Part shown: piece after piece, positions 1-9,895 of the stretch
How positions within the stretch are numbered: the stretch's first letter is position 1
Layout: each line of letters begins with the position of its first letter
Assembly (NCBI RefSeq): GCF_000255295.1
Contig: NC_017030.1
Coordinates: forward strand, 8,778,328-8,842,327
Source: Corallococcus coralloides DSM 2259
Lineage (GTDB): Bacteria > Myxococcota > Myxococcia > Myxococcales > Myxococcaceae
Length of the DNA: 64,000 bases
Direction: 5' to 3'
Translations under genes and position numbers: made by a program
The notes under the pieces: generated by a model
Databases searched by the model: none
Seen by the model: only the letters and a program-made list of their open reading frames with translations
What the model was told of the DNA's origin: nothing

Positions 1-2552
1 GAGGCCTAGCGCTATCGCTGCTAGGCCGCACAAAAGAAGCTGCGGATATGTTTGAGGCAGGCCTTGCGATTAATGCTCGCGCAACTCCTTCTGCGACACT
101 CAATTACGCCTCGACATTGATGGGACTTAAGGACTACTCCTCCGCAGCCCGCGTCATTAAAAACTCAGGGTTTGCTGGCGAGCAGCCCAAGCTTCGGTTG
201 CAACTCGCAACAGCTCTTTTCCATGCTGGTGCGTTTCCCGACATTGTCGATCTTCTTGACAACACCTGGCAGACCTTTGACAACAGAGATGACCGCATCA
301 ATGGGGCCACGTTGCTACTAGGCGCGTACGACGCCCTTCAAAATATCAGCCTCGGCGAAGCACTCGTTGAAACGCTCTCAAATCAATATGCTGACTCCTG
401 GGAGGCGTGGCTTCACATAGGCCAACACTTTGACAACAGGAAGGACAAGCACAAGGCCTTGCTTGCATTTCAGCGTTGCTTGACCCTGGCCCCTGAGGTC
501 AACGCAACTCAAGTCCGAGAAGAACTAGCACACAGGCAAGCAGTTTGGCACGACTATACGGGATGCATCACAACCCTCGCCCCTCTTGACACCAAGAGCC
601 TCAGCAACAAAGCCGCACATGCGTTGGCAGTGTCGCTATACAATACTGGCGCTCTGAATCAGGCGCGCCCCATAGTCGATTTCCTGCTAAACAAAAACAG
701 CAGCTCAATACATTTTCTTGAATTGGGCGTAGCCATTACCTCAGCCGCAGGCGACCTTGGGCGGGCGATACATCTTCAGCAAGCTTTATGCCAATCCCGC
801 CCCTCAGAACTCCGTGACTTCAACCTTCTTGCTGAGTTGATGTTACGCAATGGAGAGCATGCGCGCGCGGCAGTTACATTAAACATAGATCCATTCGAGC
901 TAGCCGAAGGACAAGATCCCCACGACTTAATGGTCTTTGCCTATCTCCTCAGCACAGTAAAGGATAAGCGAGCCCTTAGTTATGGGTACCGAGCATGGGA
1001 ACGCGGCAGAGACCAGGCGCAAATCCTACTTGGATATATTGGGCTTTTTTTGCACAGAAGGGCCGAAGCCAATGAGGACCTTGAGCCGCAGGTTGTGAGC
1101 CCTGGTACCACAGTGACCCTTTCAACGTCAGGAAAAACCAGCTTACGCGATATTTCGATCGTAAGAGAGAACGATTTGATCCCTGATACCGCCACATGGA
1201 TTCGGGCAACCGACCCATTAGCCGCTCGACTGCTTGGCAAGCGAGTAGGCGATGAAGTGCCAGGACACACAAGTCCATGGGGCAAAGTCAGCTATCGAAT
1301 CAAAAAAATTCAATCCACGTTTGTTCGAGCCTTCCAGGAGACGATGTCTGGATTCAACGACCGTTTCCCAGATGCTGAAGGCCTCTGGAAGTTCGACGTT
1401 TCCGATAATGACCCTTTGGGCCTGACCAAACTAATACTAACCGCCATAGGCAAATCGGGACAAATAAAGCCTCTCATTGAAATGCACATGGAGGGGCGAA
1501 TGCCCCTCGCGGCATTCGCACACGCAATCAGGCGCCCAATTCCCGTCGCATGGCTCGCCCTCAGTCACGACAAACAAGCGGGATTGTTTTTTTCGCGCGG
1601 AGCGACTCAGCAACTACATGTCGCCGAACAAGTTCTGAGTGACAGAGAGAGGCCCCGCTTCCTCGACTACTCCGCACTAATGACCCTTACTCTCCTTGAC
1701 GAGGCGCTGCGAACCAAGGTTGTCCAACTACTTGGCCCAGTTCTCATCACACAGAGTCTGCTTGATGACCTGTACACACATACCAGTCAAGCCATTCATG
1801 CCGGAACACGCGAGGGCTTCACCGTTTCACTTGGAGATGATGGACGCCTTAAAGGTGCGCCACTATTTGACACATCGGAACTACTTGAACAAACAACAAA
1901 ACTAGCGAGAGCAATAGCAACCCCATGTGCCACGTACTCTCAGTTCAACTCTCCTCCTGCGGCGAGAGACGTAGCATCGAAAGTGCTTGGGCGTGCAACT
2001 TCAGACCTTCTGTGGGAAGCAGAGGCGACTAGCGGGTTCATTATTTGCGACGATCAAGCCCTGAACTCGCTCGCCCAGAACGAAAACAAAACACAATGCA
2101 CGTCCGTCCAAGCAATCGCTCTGGCGGCACACAAACAAGGTAGACTATCCGCATCGGACTACTCAAGCCTTGTCGCTCACTTGGCAATGGCGCGATATCG
2201 CATCGTCGAGCTCGACATTCATATAGTCAACTCGATACTCGAGAAACATCTCTGGCAACCAACCGCCGAAGTTCTGGCGATTTTCTCATGTTTGTCGGAT
2301 CCGAGTATTCCTACACAGCGTGCAGGCCTTATGGGAGCTGACGTACTCAAATCTATCGTTCTCGAGCCCGCTTCAGCACTGTCGCGGAACAGACTCATTG
2401 ACGCACTACTTGCACAACTAACCGCGCACCACAATGCTGCCGACATGGCTGCGACAATCACAAGCAAGCTTCGCGTCTCTCTAAGGCTAGCTCCACTACA
2501 GTTTAACTGGCTCAAAAACACCATTGATGCTTGGTTGACCGTCCGGACCTGA
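1..2552 (+). CDS. TPR / GreA-GreB C-terminal-like / PIN-domain protein (5' end outside window)
   Basis: The reading frame is open to the left edge, and the codons before the first visible ATG (48) already read as a TPR helix (GLALSLLGRTKEAADMF), so the true start lies upstream. Numbered from that ATG, residues 1-340 are helical TPR-like repeats. Residues about 349-420 resemble the C-terminal FKBP-like domain of GreA/GreB (DPLAARLLGKRVGDEV, then GKVSYRIKKI). Residues about 535-730 look like a PIN nuclease domain with acidic positions D540 (RFLDYSAL), D573/D574 (SLLDDLY) and D668/D669 (IICDDQAL). PIN domains are metal-dependent RNases, and GreA/B C-terminal domains contact RNA polymerase. A role as an RNase effector tethered to the transcription machinery is inference. 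Codon third positions are often A/T, unlike all neighbours, suggesting horizontal transfer. The 157 bases before nagB hold only a weak hairpin (2554-2566). Confidence 0.75.
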   Translation, partial: GLALSLLGRTKEAADMFEAGLAINARATPSATLNYASTLMGLKDYSSAARVIKNSGFAGEQPKLRLQLATALFHAGAFPDIVDLLDNTWQTFDNRDDRINGATLLLGAYDALQNISLGEALVETLSNQYADSWEAWLHIGQHFDNRKDKHKALLAFQRCLTLAPEVNATQVREELAHRQAVWHDYTGCITTLAPLDTKSLSNKAAHALAVSLYNTGALNQARPIVDFLLNKNSSSIHFLELGVAITSAAGDLGRAIHLQQALCQSRPSELRDFNLLAELMLRNGEHARAAVTLNIDPFELAEGQDPHDLMVFAYLLSTVKDKRALSYGYRAWERGRDQAQILLGYIGLFLHRRAEANEDLEPQVVSPGTTVTLSTSGKTSLRDISIVRENDLIPDTATWIRATDPLAARLLGKRVGDEVPGHTSPWGKVSYRIKKIQSTFVRAFQETMSGFNDRFPDAEGLWKFDVSDNDPLGLTKLILTAIGKSGQIKPLIEMHMEGRMPLAAFAHAIRRPIPVAWLALSHDKQAGLFFSRGATQQLHVAEQVLSDRERPRFLDYSALMTLTLLDEALRTKVVQLLGPVLITQSLLDDLYTHTSQAIHAGTREGFTVSLGDDGRLKGAPLFDTSELLEQTTKLARAIATPCATYSQFNSPPAARDVASKVLGRATSDLLWEAEATSGFIICDDQALNSLAQNENKTQCTSVQAIALAAHKQGRLSASDYSSLVAHLAMARYRIVELDIHIVNSILEKHLWQPTAEVLAIFSCLSDPSIPTQRAGLMGADVLKSIVLEPASALSRNRLIDALLAQLTAHHNAADMAATITSKLRVSLRLAPLQFNWLKNTIDAWLTVRT

Positions 2553-2709
2553 GCTTTGAGCCAAAGTCAGCAGCAGGTGCGGTTGCGTTCTCCTGAAGAG
2601 ACAACGGGGCAGGTGCAGACTTCCCATAGGACGTTCGGCCGCAGTTGCGCTCCCGCTGTGAACAGCACTCTTCAGAGATCGGATTGCACTGCACTCGAAA
2701 GCCGTACAC

Positions 2710-3447
2710 CTACCTTCCGTGCAGGCCGCTGGCCGCGCCGGTGTCCAGCCACAGCTCCGCGTCGCGGTGGAGCTGGAGGAACGACGCGGGGCACCGGGGC
2801 GTGAGCGGCCCGTGCACCATCTCCGTCACCGCCGCGGCCTTGTTCACGCCGAAGGCCAGCACCACCACCTTGCGCGCCTGGAGCACCGCCGCCATGCCCA
2901 GCGTCAGCGCCGCCATGGGCACCTTGGACGGATCATCCCCAAAGGCCATCACGTGCGACAGCCGCGTCTCTCGCGACAGGCGCGCGCGGTGGCTCGTGGC
3001 CGTCAGCACCTCGCCGGGTTCGTTGAACGCGATGTGCCCGTTGGGCCCCACGCCCAACAGCAGCAGGTCCAGCCCTCCGGCCGCCGCGAGCGCCGCGTCA
3101 TAGCGCGCGCATTCCGCCTCCGCGTCCGGCGCGCACCCGTCGAAGAAGTGGATCCGTTCCGTTGACAGATTCACATGCCGGAACAGGTGCCGGTCCATGT
3201 ACGCGCGGAAGCTGCCCGCGTCCTCGGGCGGAAGCCCCAGGAACTCGTCCACGTTGAACGTCGTGGCCCGCGACAGGTCCAGCGCCCCCCGGCCCGCCAG
3301 CTCCACGAGGTTCCGGTACACGTTGAGCGGCGAGCGCCCCGTGACGAGCCCCAGCACCAGCTCCGGCGTGTGACGCACCGCCTCGGCGATGCGCGCCGCG
3401 CAGGTAGCAGCCGCCTCCTGCTCCGTCTGGAACACCCGTAGGTTCAT
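2710..3447 (-). CDS. nagB: glucosamine-6-phosphate deaminase
   Basis: Converts glucosamine-6-phosphate to fructose-6-phosphate and ammonia in the cytoplasm, feeding amino sugars (for example from prey or self peptidoglycan) into glycolysis. The 245-residue product has the family signatures FNVDEFLGLP, carrying the general-base Asp, and GVGPNGHIAFNEPG, with the ring-opening His. E. coli has DGH where this protein has NGH, a variant I recall from Gram-positive enzymes. I chose ATG 3447 (MNLRVFQTEQE) because the upstream extension to 3555 is Arg/Pro/Ala-rich and unlike the family. It is divergent from the phosphofructokinase gene, whose substrate is this enzyme's product, so the shared 226-base gap may coordinate the two. 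Confidence 0.93.
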   Translation of the reverse strand: MNLRVFQTEQEAAATCAARIAEAVRHTPELVLGLVTGRSPLNVYRNLVELAGRGALDLSRATTFNVDEFLGLPPEDAGSFRAYMDRHLFRHVNLSTERIHFFDGCAPDAEAECARYDAALAAAGGLDLLLLGVGPNGHIAFNEPGEVLTATSHRARLSRETRLSHVMAFGDDPSKVPMAALTLGMAAVLQARKVVVLAFGVNKAAAVTEMVHGPLTPRCPASFLQLHRDAELWLDTGAASGLHGR

Positions 3448-3575
3448 GGGCTCGTCAGCATATGCCGACCCCGCTCTGGTCGCCGGCCCCCCAGCCGCCG
3501 GGTGCGTGGCGCCGCGCGGCAAGGCCACACGCTTCCGGGAATTACACGTGAACACGGCCGGCGATTGACAGGCCA

Positions 3576-3598
3576 GGTCCCCCGCACGCCTGGGGACC
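3576..3598. promoter_or_regulatory. inverted repeat in the nagB/pfk divergent intergenic region
   Basis: Perfect 7-base arms GGTCCCC (3576-3582) and GGGGACC (3592-3598) with a 9-base spacer. It lies between divergently transcribed nagB and pfk, so it could be an operator or a leader hairpin. No convincing -35/-10 pair could be assigned by eye. Confidence 0.3.
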
Positions 3599-3673
3599 GG
3601 GGAAGGTTTCCCACGAGCGTTCCGTGCAATCCGTCCTCACGCGCGGAGGCCGGGTCGGGCTAGAACCGGACTC

Positions 3674-4711
3674 ATGAAAGTCGCCGTGCTCACCGGCGGG
3701 GGTGATTGCCCCGGCCTCAATGCGGTCATCCGCGCCATTGTCCGCCGTGCCAGCGAGCACGGCTTCGAGATGATGGGCCTGCGTGATGGATGGAAGGGCC
3801 TGCTGGACGACAACCACTTCCGCCTCACGCGGGAGACCACCTCCGGCATCCTCCACCGGGGTGGCACCATCCTGGGCACCTCGCGCGTCAACCCGTTCAA
3901 GGTGGAGAACGGCCTGGAGCGCGTGAAGCGCGCCATCGAACGCAATGGCATCCACGCGGTCATCGCCATTGGCGGCGAGGGCACCCTGTCCGCCGCCACG
4001 CGCATGTCCCAGGAGGGCCTGCGCATCGTCGGCGTGCCGAAGACCATCGACAACGACCTCAACGGCACGGACTTCACGTTCGGGTTCGACACCGCGGTCC
4101 ACATCGCGACGGAGGCCGTGGACCGGCTGCACTCCACCGCGGAGTCGCACAAGCGCGTCATCGTCTGCGAGGTGATGGGCCGTCACGTCGGCTGGATCGC
4201 CACCTACGCGGGCATCGCCGGCGGCGCGGACGTCATCCTCGTCCCGGAGATTCCCGCGGACCTGGAGGCCGTCGCGCAGCACCTCCAGCGCCGGCACGCG
4301 GGCGGGCGCTCCTTCTCCATCGTGGTGGTGGCGGAAGGCACGCGCATCAAGATGTCCGCGGACCAGAACGAGCAGCTCGTCACCACGGGCGCCCTGGACG
4401 AAGCGGGCCGTCCGCGCCTGGGCGGCGTGGGCAACATCGTCGCGTCGGAGATTGAGCGGCGCACCGGCTTCGAGACGCGCGTCTCCGTGCTGGGCCACAT
4501 CCAGCGCGGCGGCGCCCCCACGGCGCACGACCGCGTGCTCGCCACCCGGTTCGGCGTGCATGCGTGCGACATGGTGGCCCGGGGCGAGTTCGGCAAGATG
4601 GCCGCCCTGCGCGGCAACGAAATCGTCAGCGAGCAGCTGGCCGAAGCCACCCGCGAGCTCAAGCGCGTGCCCAAGGAGTTCTTCGAGGTCGCGCAGGTTT
4701 TCTTCGGCTGA
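3674..4711 (+). CDS. pfkA: 6-phosphofructokinase (group III, ATP- or PPi-type)
   Basis: Phosphorylates fructose-6-phosphate to fructose-1,6-bisphosphate in glycolysis. The 345-residue protein shows the N-terminal nucleotide-binding GGGDCPGLNAVIR, GGEGT near residue 100, the catalytic PKTIDND near 120 and VMGRHVGW near 165. The two positions that separate donors disagree: Gly in GGEGT is typical of ATP enzymes, while Lys in PKTIDND is typical of PPi enzymes. Group III actinobacterial ATP-PFKs show the same mix, so ATP use is likelier but unproven. In Myxococcus xanthus a PFK is activated by the Ser/Thr kinase Pkn4, but no kinase gene adjoins this copy. Start is ATG 3674 with no clear Shine-Dalgarno. 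A strong hairpin follows the stop by 12 bases. Confidence 0.92.
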   Translation: MKVAVLTGGGDCPGLNAVIRAIVRRASEHGFEMMGLRDGWKGLLDDNHFRLTRETTSGILHRGGTILGTSRVNPFKVENGLERVKRAIERNGIHAVIAIGGEGTLSAATRMSQEGLRIVGVPKTIDNDLNGTDFTFGFDTAVHIATEAVDRLHSTAESHKRVIVCEVMGRHVGWIATYAGIAGGADVILVPEIPADLEAVAQHLQRRHAGGRSFSIVVVAEGTRIKMSADQNEQLVTTGALDEAGRPRLGGVGNIVASEIERRTGFETRVSVLGHIQRGGAPTAHDRVLATRFGVHACDMVARGEFGKMAALRGNEIVSEQLAEATRELKRVPKEFFEVAQVFFG

Positions 4712-4723
4712 CATTGACGTGAT

Positions 4724-4763
4724 GCGCCATGCCTGCCCCCACCGGGAGTGGCAGGCATGGCGC
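4724..4763 (+). terminator. long perfect hairpin after the phosphofructokinase gene
   Basis: Perfect 14-bp stem: GCGCCATGCCTGCC (4724-4737) pairs with GGCAGGCATGGCGC (4750-4763) around a 12-base loop, starting 12 bases after the pfk stop. There is no T-run directly after it, so it may terminate inefficiently, act as an RNA 3'-end stabiliser, or lie in the leader of the acyl-CoA synthetase gene that starts at 4816. Confidence 0.6.
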
Positions 4764-4815
4764 CGTGCATCCGGTAGCATCCGGCCCTTCCCCCTCTCCC
4801 GAAGGGATGGTGTCG

Positions 4816-6450
<1,635 letters not shown>

Positions 6451-6531
6451 AGTGGTTGGAAGGACCGCCGGGCAGCTGACACTGGGAGTCCGTGGCTCGC
6501 ACCAGGGCGGGGCTGGGGGTAACGTGGGGGC

Positions 6532-7071
6532 GTGATGCCTTCCGTCCAACAGCTCCGCCCGTTCGCCTACGCGCCCGTCCAGGCGTTCCTGCAAGCCTCC
6601 GGACCGGTGGTGCTCATCCAGCAGCCACCGGAGCCGGTGTTCCAGCAGGTGGCGCTGCGGCTGGCGGAAGCGCGCACGGTGGGCATGGCTCACCGGTCCC
6701 GGCTGGTGGACCGGCTGCTCGTCATGCTCCAGGCGTTCGATTCACTGGAGGTCCACTTCCTGGGGCCGGAGCAGGACGGACAGGAGCTGAGGGTGGGACG
6801 GACGGAGGGGTGCGCGCTGATGGTGCACGACCCGTCCGTGTCGAAGCAGCACGCGGTGCTGCGCTGGCACGCGGCGCAGGGAACGTGCTCGGTGCAGGAC
6901 CTGAAGTCCATGAACGGCACCTGGCTGAACGCCGCGGAGCTGGGCGAAGGCGAGGAGCGGATGCTCGCGGACGGGGACGCGCTGGCCTTCGGGGATGCGC
7001 AGTTCCTGTACCTGCGCGCGGAGACACTGCACTCGCACCTGCGGCTCGCGAGCCCGGGTGGAGGGATGTGA
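6532..7071 (+). CDS. FHA-domain protein
   Basis: A 179-residue cytoplasmic protein with a C-terminal forkhead-associated domain (about residues 75-165): VGRTEGCALMVHDPSVSKQHAVL carries the conserved Gly-Arg and Ser-x-x-His, followed by DLKSMNGTW with the Asn-Gly. FHA domains bind phosphothreonine peptides, so this is probably a reader for one of the many myxobacterial Ser/Thr kinases. The N-terminal 70 residues are not recognisable. The start is GTG 6532 immediately followed by ATG 6535; either is possible. Its stop codon directly abuts the stop of the convergent SitI gene with no intervening base. Confidence 0.85.
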   Translation: MMPSVQQLRPFAYAPVQAFLQASGPVVLIQQPPEPVFQQVALRLAEARTVGMAHRSRLVDRLLVMLQAFDSLEVHFLGPEQDGQELRVGRTEGCALMVHDPSVSKQHAVLRWHAAQGTCSVQDLKSMNGTWLNAAELGEGEERMLADGDALAFGDAQFLYLRAETLHSHLRLASPGGGM

Positions 7072-7788
7072 TTACTCGGCGGGAAGCTCGCGGTAGTGCA
7101 CGTCGCTGGGACCCAGGCGCTGCACGGTTTCGACGAAGCGTTCGCTGACGACGTGCAGGCATGCGCCTTCGACGCCGAAGACGTCGAGCCCTTCGGGCAC
7201 GGTCGAGCGCAAGAGCCAGCGCTTTGACGGCAGGGAGAATGACTCTGGCTTGCCGCAGATGTCGCAGGCTGGCGTCTTCCATTCACCGATGCAGTCGGGA
7301 TGCAGCCGGGCCATGGGCCGGGCTTCCAGTTCGTAGAGCGCGGGCATCGTGCTCCGACGGGACTTGAGTTCCATCCGGACCGCGATGACGCCTTTCAGGC
7401 CTTCAGCCTTGAGCAACTCGACCGCGTCCTCGCGGAGGACCACCTCCCACGAAGGCCAGCAGGTCACGGGCCCGAATTTGCCTTGTGCGGTTCCGACCAT
7501 GGGACCGAACGAGCCACCTGCATGAACGGGCAGTTCAGGGGGCACAAAGGGACGTACCAGCGCCACCAGCCGCTTGTACTCCTCAAGGGATGTGGGGCCC
7601 TTTGGATTCGCGAGCACCGGTTCATCCACGGCGGAGAGGTCCACTGAAGGGAATGCACCCAACCGTGACCAGATGCCATAACGGGGACAGTCGACGCCAG
7701 ACAGGTGCCATCGGTGCCGTGCCCGGTATGATCCGCTCCACTGCCCAGGCTCGTCGAAGTTCAGTCTCTCGATAGAGAAGTAGCGCAT
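7072..7788 (-). CDS. sitI: SitI6-family (double-CXXCG) immunity protein
   Basis: 238 residues resembling the myxobacterial double-CXXCG paralogue family (TIGR02264), whose members include SitI6 immunity proteins that protect against the cognate SitA6 toxin. The second zinc-knuckle-like motif is intact (PACDICGKPE, near residue 175). The first, expected near residue 34, reads CPRYG, so its second Cys is replaced by Tyr. The start is 3 bases after the toxin stop, and GAGG in the end of the toxin gene supplies the ribosome site, indicating co-translation with the toxin. The family function is established for M. xanthus pairs; this pair's specificity is inferred from position. Confidence 0.85.
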   Translation of the reverse strand: MRYFSIERLNFDEPGQWSGSYRARHRWHLSGVDCPRYGIWSRLGAFPSVDLSAVDEPVLANPKGPTSLEEYKRLVALVRPFVPPELPVHAGGSFGPMVGTAQGKFGPVTCWPSWEVVLREDAVELLKAEGLKGVIAVRMELKSRRSTMPALYELEARPMARLHPDCIGEWKTPACDICGKPESFSLPSKRWLLRSTVPEGLDVFGVEGACLHVVSERFVETVQRLGPSDVHYRELPAE

Positions 7789-7791
7789 GGC

Positions 7792-8508
7792 TCAGTCCTC
7801 GACGGGTACAGGCGCGATTTCTACCTGCTGCCAGTACGTCATCGTCAGCCCAAAGAGTCCGTACTTCTGAATCATCCAGGAGGCATGCTCAAAGTACGTC
7901 GGTATCGGTATGTCACCCAGGTCCCGCCGGATGAACGCATCCCAATCCTTGTTCCAGGGCCCACCGTCCTTGCCCCGGTGGATGCGCGCATGAACTTCCG
8001 CATCAATGGCGATGACGTACTTATGGATGTCGATGCGCTTGTCATCGAAGTGCGCCTTGAACGCCTGCGGGAAGATGTGGTGCCGCTCCTTCGGCCGCTT
8101 CGCCCACTCCTGTTGCGCCTTCTCGCGGCGAAGCTCGCTGGGCAGCTTCTCCCGCCGGTGCCAGCGGAAGACCATGACGGGCACCGCGTCTCGCGGCAGG
8201 CCCTGGGCACTTCCCCACGTCCGCTGCGGCCCGCTACCGGGCGCCACGAAGATGGGCGCGATTGGCGTGGCCCCTCGCGTCCGCACGATGCGGTCCGGCG
8301 CCAGGTCCTCGCACCGGAACAGCGCGCAGATGTCGTCCTCGCAGACGTGCGTGAGGCACTGGTCCTCGTCACTGGCTTCGCACTCCCGAGACGAGTCCTC
8401 TGCCCTCACCCAGTCGTTCACGGGTGAGGGCCCAGGTGCGGATGCACACCCCAGCAGCAGCACCACCAGCCACCCGACACGGAGAGCGGCTCCGGAGTCT
8501 CTTCTCAT
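7792..8508 (-). CDS. sitA: SitA6-family polymorphic toxin lipoprotein
   Basis: 238-residue lipoprotein with a signal peptide ending at the lipobox LLLGC (lipidated Cys21, next residue Ala, compatible with the outer membrane). A Cys-rich segment (residues about 40-70) is followed by a C-terminal toxin region containing KERHHIFPQ, HARIH and WNKDWDAF, matching the Myxococcus lipoprotein family TIGR02269/DUF2380. SitA lipoproteins move between kin cells by TraA/TraB outer-membrane exchange and kill siblings lacking the immunity protein. The HH...H pattern suggests an HNH-like nuclease; that activity is inference. It is the first gene of a two-gene operon with the immunity gene. An inverted repeat lies 12 bases upstream of the ATG. 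Confidence 0.85.
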   Translation of the reverse strand: MRRDSGAALRVGWLVVLLLGCASAPGPSPVNDWVRAEDSSRECEASDEDQCLTHVCEDDICALFRCEDLAPDRIVRTRGATPIAPIFVAPGSGPQRTWGSAQGLPRDAVPVMVFRWHRREKLPSELRREKAQQEWAKRPKERHHIFPQAFKAHFDDKRIDIHKYVIAIDAEVHARIHRGKDGGPWNKDWDAFIRRDLGDIPIPTYFEHASWMIQKYGLFGLTMTYWQQVEIAPVPVED

Positions 8509-8519
8509 TTTCCCGTTAT

Positions 8520-8539
8520 TTCACGTTAAGTTCCGTGAA
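8520..8539 (-). promoter_or_regulatory. inverted repeat upstream of sitA
   Basis: TTCACG (8520-8525) and CGTGAA (8534-8539) form perfect 6-base arms around an 8-base A/T-rich spacer, ending 12 bases before the sitA start. It is a candidate operator or 5' leader hairpin for the toxin operon and also sits in the divergent gap shared with the metallophosphoesterase gene. Confidence 0.35.
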
Positions 8540-8634
8540 GCCCAGGAGGCGAGCAGCCCGGTGACGGGACACGGCGCGCGCTCAGGGGGTCCGTTATCCT
8601 GGGGGCTCCTCACGACACCGAGAGCGCGCACACC

Positions 8635-9807
8635 ATGGGAAGGCTGTTGGTCCTGCTGTTCGTCTACCTGGGCGCGTACCTCGTGCTGCGCAGGCTGTTG
8701 CCCGTCGTCACCCGGGGCTGGCGCCATGGCGTGCTGGTGGGCCTCTCTGTCTTCGCGTTCGCGGCGTGGACTGTGCCCGCGGTCACCGGCTACGGCCTGC
8801 ACCACACGCCTCCGGCGCTCGTGCCGGTGAAGCTGTTCGCCGTGGTGTGGAGCATCGCCGCGCTGCTGGTGATGCTGATGGGCCCGCCGTTCCTCATCCT
8901 CAAGCTGCGCGCCGAACGCCGAAAGCAGGCCGCGCCTCCCGGCGTGGACCTGGAGCGCCGCAGCCTCCTGGTGAAGGCGGGTCAGGCCATGCCCGTGCTC
9001 GCCATCGGCGCCAGTGGCGTGGGCGTCGTGGGCGGCAGCCTGGGCTTCACCGTTCGCGAGGTGGAGGTGAAGCTGCGCGGCCTCCCCGCGGCGCTCGACG
9101 GCTTCCGCATCGGGCAGATCACCGACGTGCACGTGGGCCCCTTCATCTCCCCCGAGTACCTACGCGGCGCCGTGGAGGTGATGAACACCGCGGGCGTGGA
9201 CCTCCAGGTGATGACCGGTGACCTCATCGACGACGTGAACCAGGTCGATGAGACGATGGCCGCCCTCGCCTCCACGACGGCCCGCCACGGCATGCTCGCG
9301 GTGCTCGGCAACCACGAGCACTGGCGCGGGCTCGACGAAGTCCTGGGCGGCTACGCGCAGCTGGCTGAGCGTGGTGCTCCGGTCCGGCTGCTGGTGGATG
9401 AAGCCCACGTGCTGGAGCACGGCGGTCAGCGCGTGCGCGTGGTGGGCGTGGACTACCCCATGTCCGGTCCCAGCCGCGCAGGGCGCGACCGGCGCTGGCA
9501 GCGCTCCGCGGAGACAGCCTTCAAGGACGGGAACCCGGACGACGTGGTGCTCTGCCTCTCGCACCACCCGGACTTCTTCCCCTACGCCGCCGAGCGCGGT
9601 GCGCGCCTCACGCTCGCGGGTCACACGCACGGCGGACAGGTGGCGTTCCTGGGAGTGCCGCTGTTCGGCTTCGCCTTCAAACACATGCTGGGCCGCTACC
9701 GCTTCCGCGACCACCATCTCTACGTCTCCGGCGGCACGGGGCACTGGCTCCCCTTCCGCATCGGCGTCCCGCCCGAGGTCACGCTGCTCACGCTGCGCAG
9801 CGCCTGA
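8635..9807 (+). CDS. membrane-anchored metallophosphoesterase (YaeI-like)
   Basis: 390 residues. The N-terminal 95 residues hold about three membrane-spanning helices. A short ERRSLLVK stretch precedes another hydrophobic segment, followed by a calcineurin-like phosphoesterase domain from about residue 155. Metal-ligand motifs are complete and in order: ITDVHVG, GDLID, GNHEHW, SHHPD and GHTHGGQ. YaeI-type enzymes hydrolyse phosphodiesters, with activity on UDP-sugar-lipid or cyclic-nucleotide-like substrates reported for relatives; the substrate here is unknown. The catalytic domain is expected on the membrane. It is divergent from the sitA operon. Confidence 0.9.
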   Translation: MGRLLVLLFVYLGAYLVLRRLLPVVTRGWRHGVLVGLSVFAFAAWTVPAVTGYGLHHTPPALVPVKLFAVVWSIAALLVMLMGPPFLILKLRAERRKQAAPPGVDLERRSLLVKAGQAMPVLAIGASGVGVVGGSLGFTVREVEVKLRGLPAALDGFRIGQITDVHVGPFISPEYLRGAVEVMNTAGVDLQVMTGDLIDDVNQVDETMAALASTTARHGMLAVLGNHEHWRGLDEVLGGYAQLAERGAPVRLLVDEAHVLEHGGQRVRVVGVDYPMSGPSRAGRDRRWQRSAETAFKDGNPDDVVLCLSHHPDFFPYAAERGARLTLAGHTHGGQVAFLGVPLFGFAFKHMLGRYRFRDHHLYVSGGTGHWLPFRIGVPPEVTLLTLRSA

Positions 9808-9874
9808 GTCCTCCGTGGGTGAAACGGGGCCTGTGTCAGTTCTGGTGTAACCGGCTGCGCACGCATTTCGTACC

Positions 9875-9895
9875 GGGGAGCAAGGAGAGCTCCCC
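9875..9895 (+). promoter_or_regulatory. hairpin presenting the Shine-Dalgarno in its loop, abutting an ATG
   Basis: GGGGAGC (9875-9881) pairs perfectly with GCTCCCC (9889-9895). The 7-base loop AAGGAGA carries the Shine-Dalgarno sequence, and the next base is the A of the metalloprotease start codon (9896). Such a stem would hinder ribosome loading unless opened, so translational control is plausible. Confidence 0.45.

Noticed and set aside
48..2552. ATG 48 as a genuine start codon
   Set aside because: The same frame continues to the left edge with TPR-like sequence, and no ribosome site precedes ATG 48.
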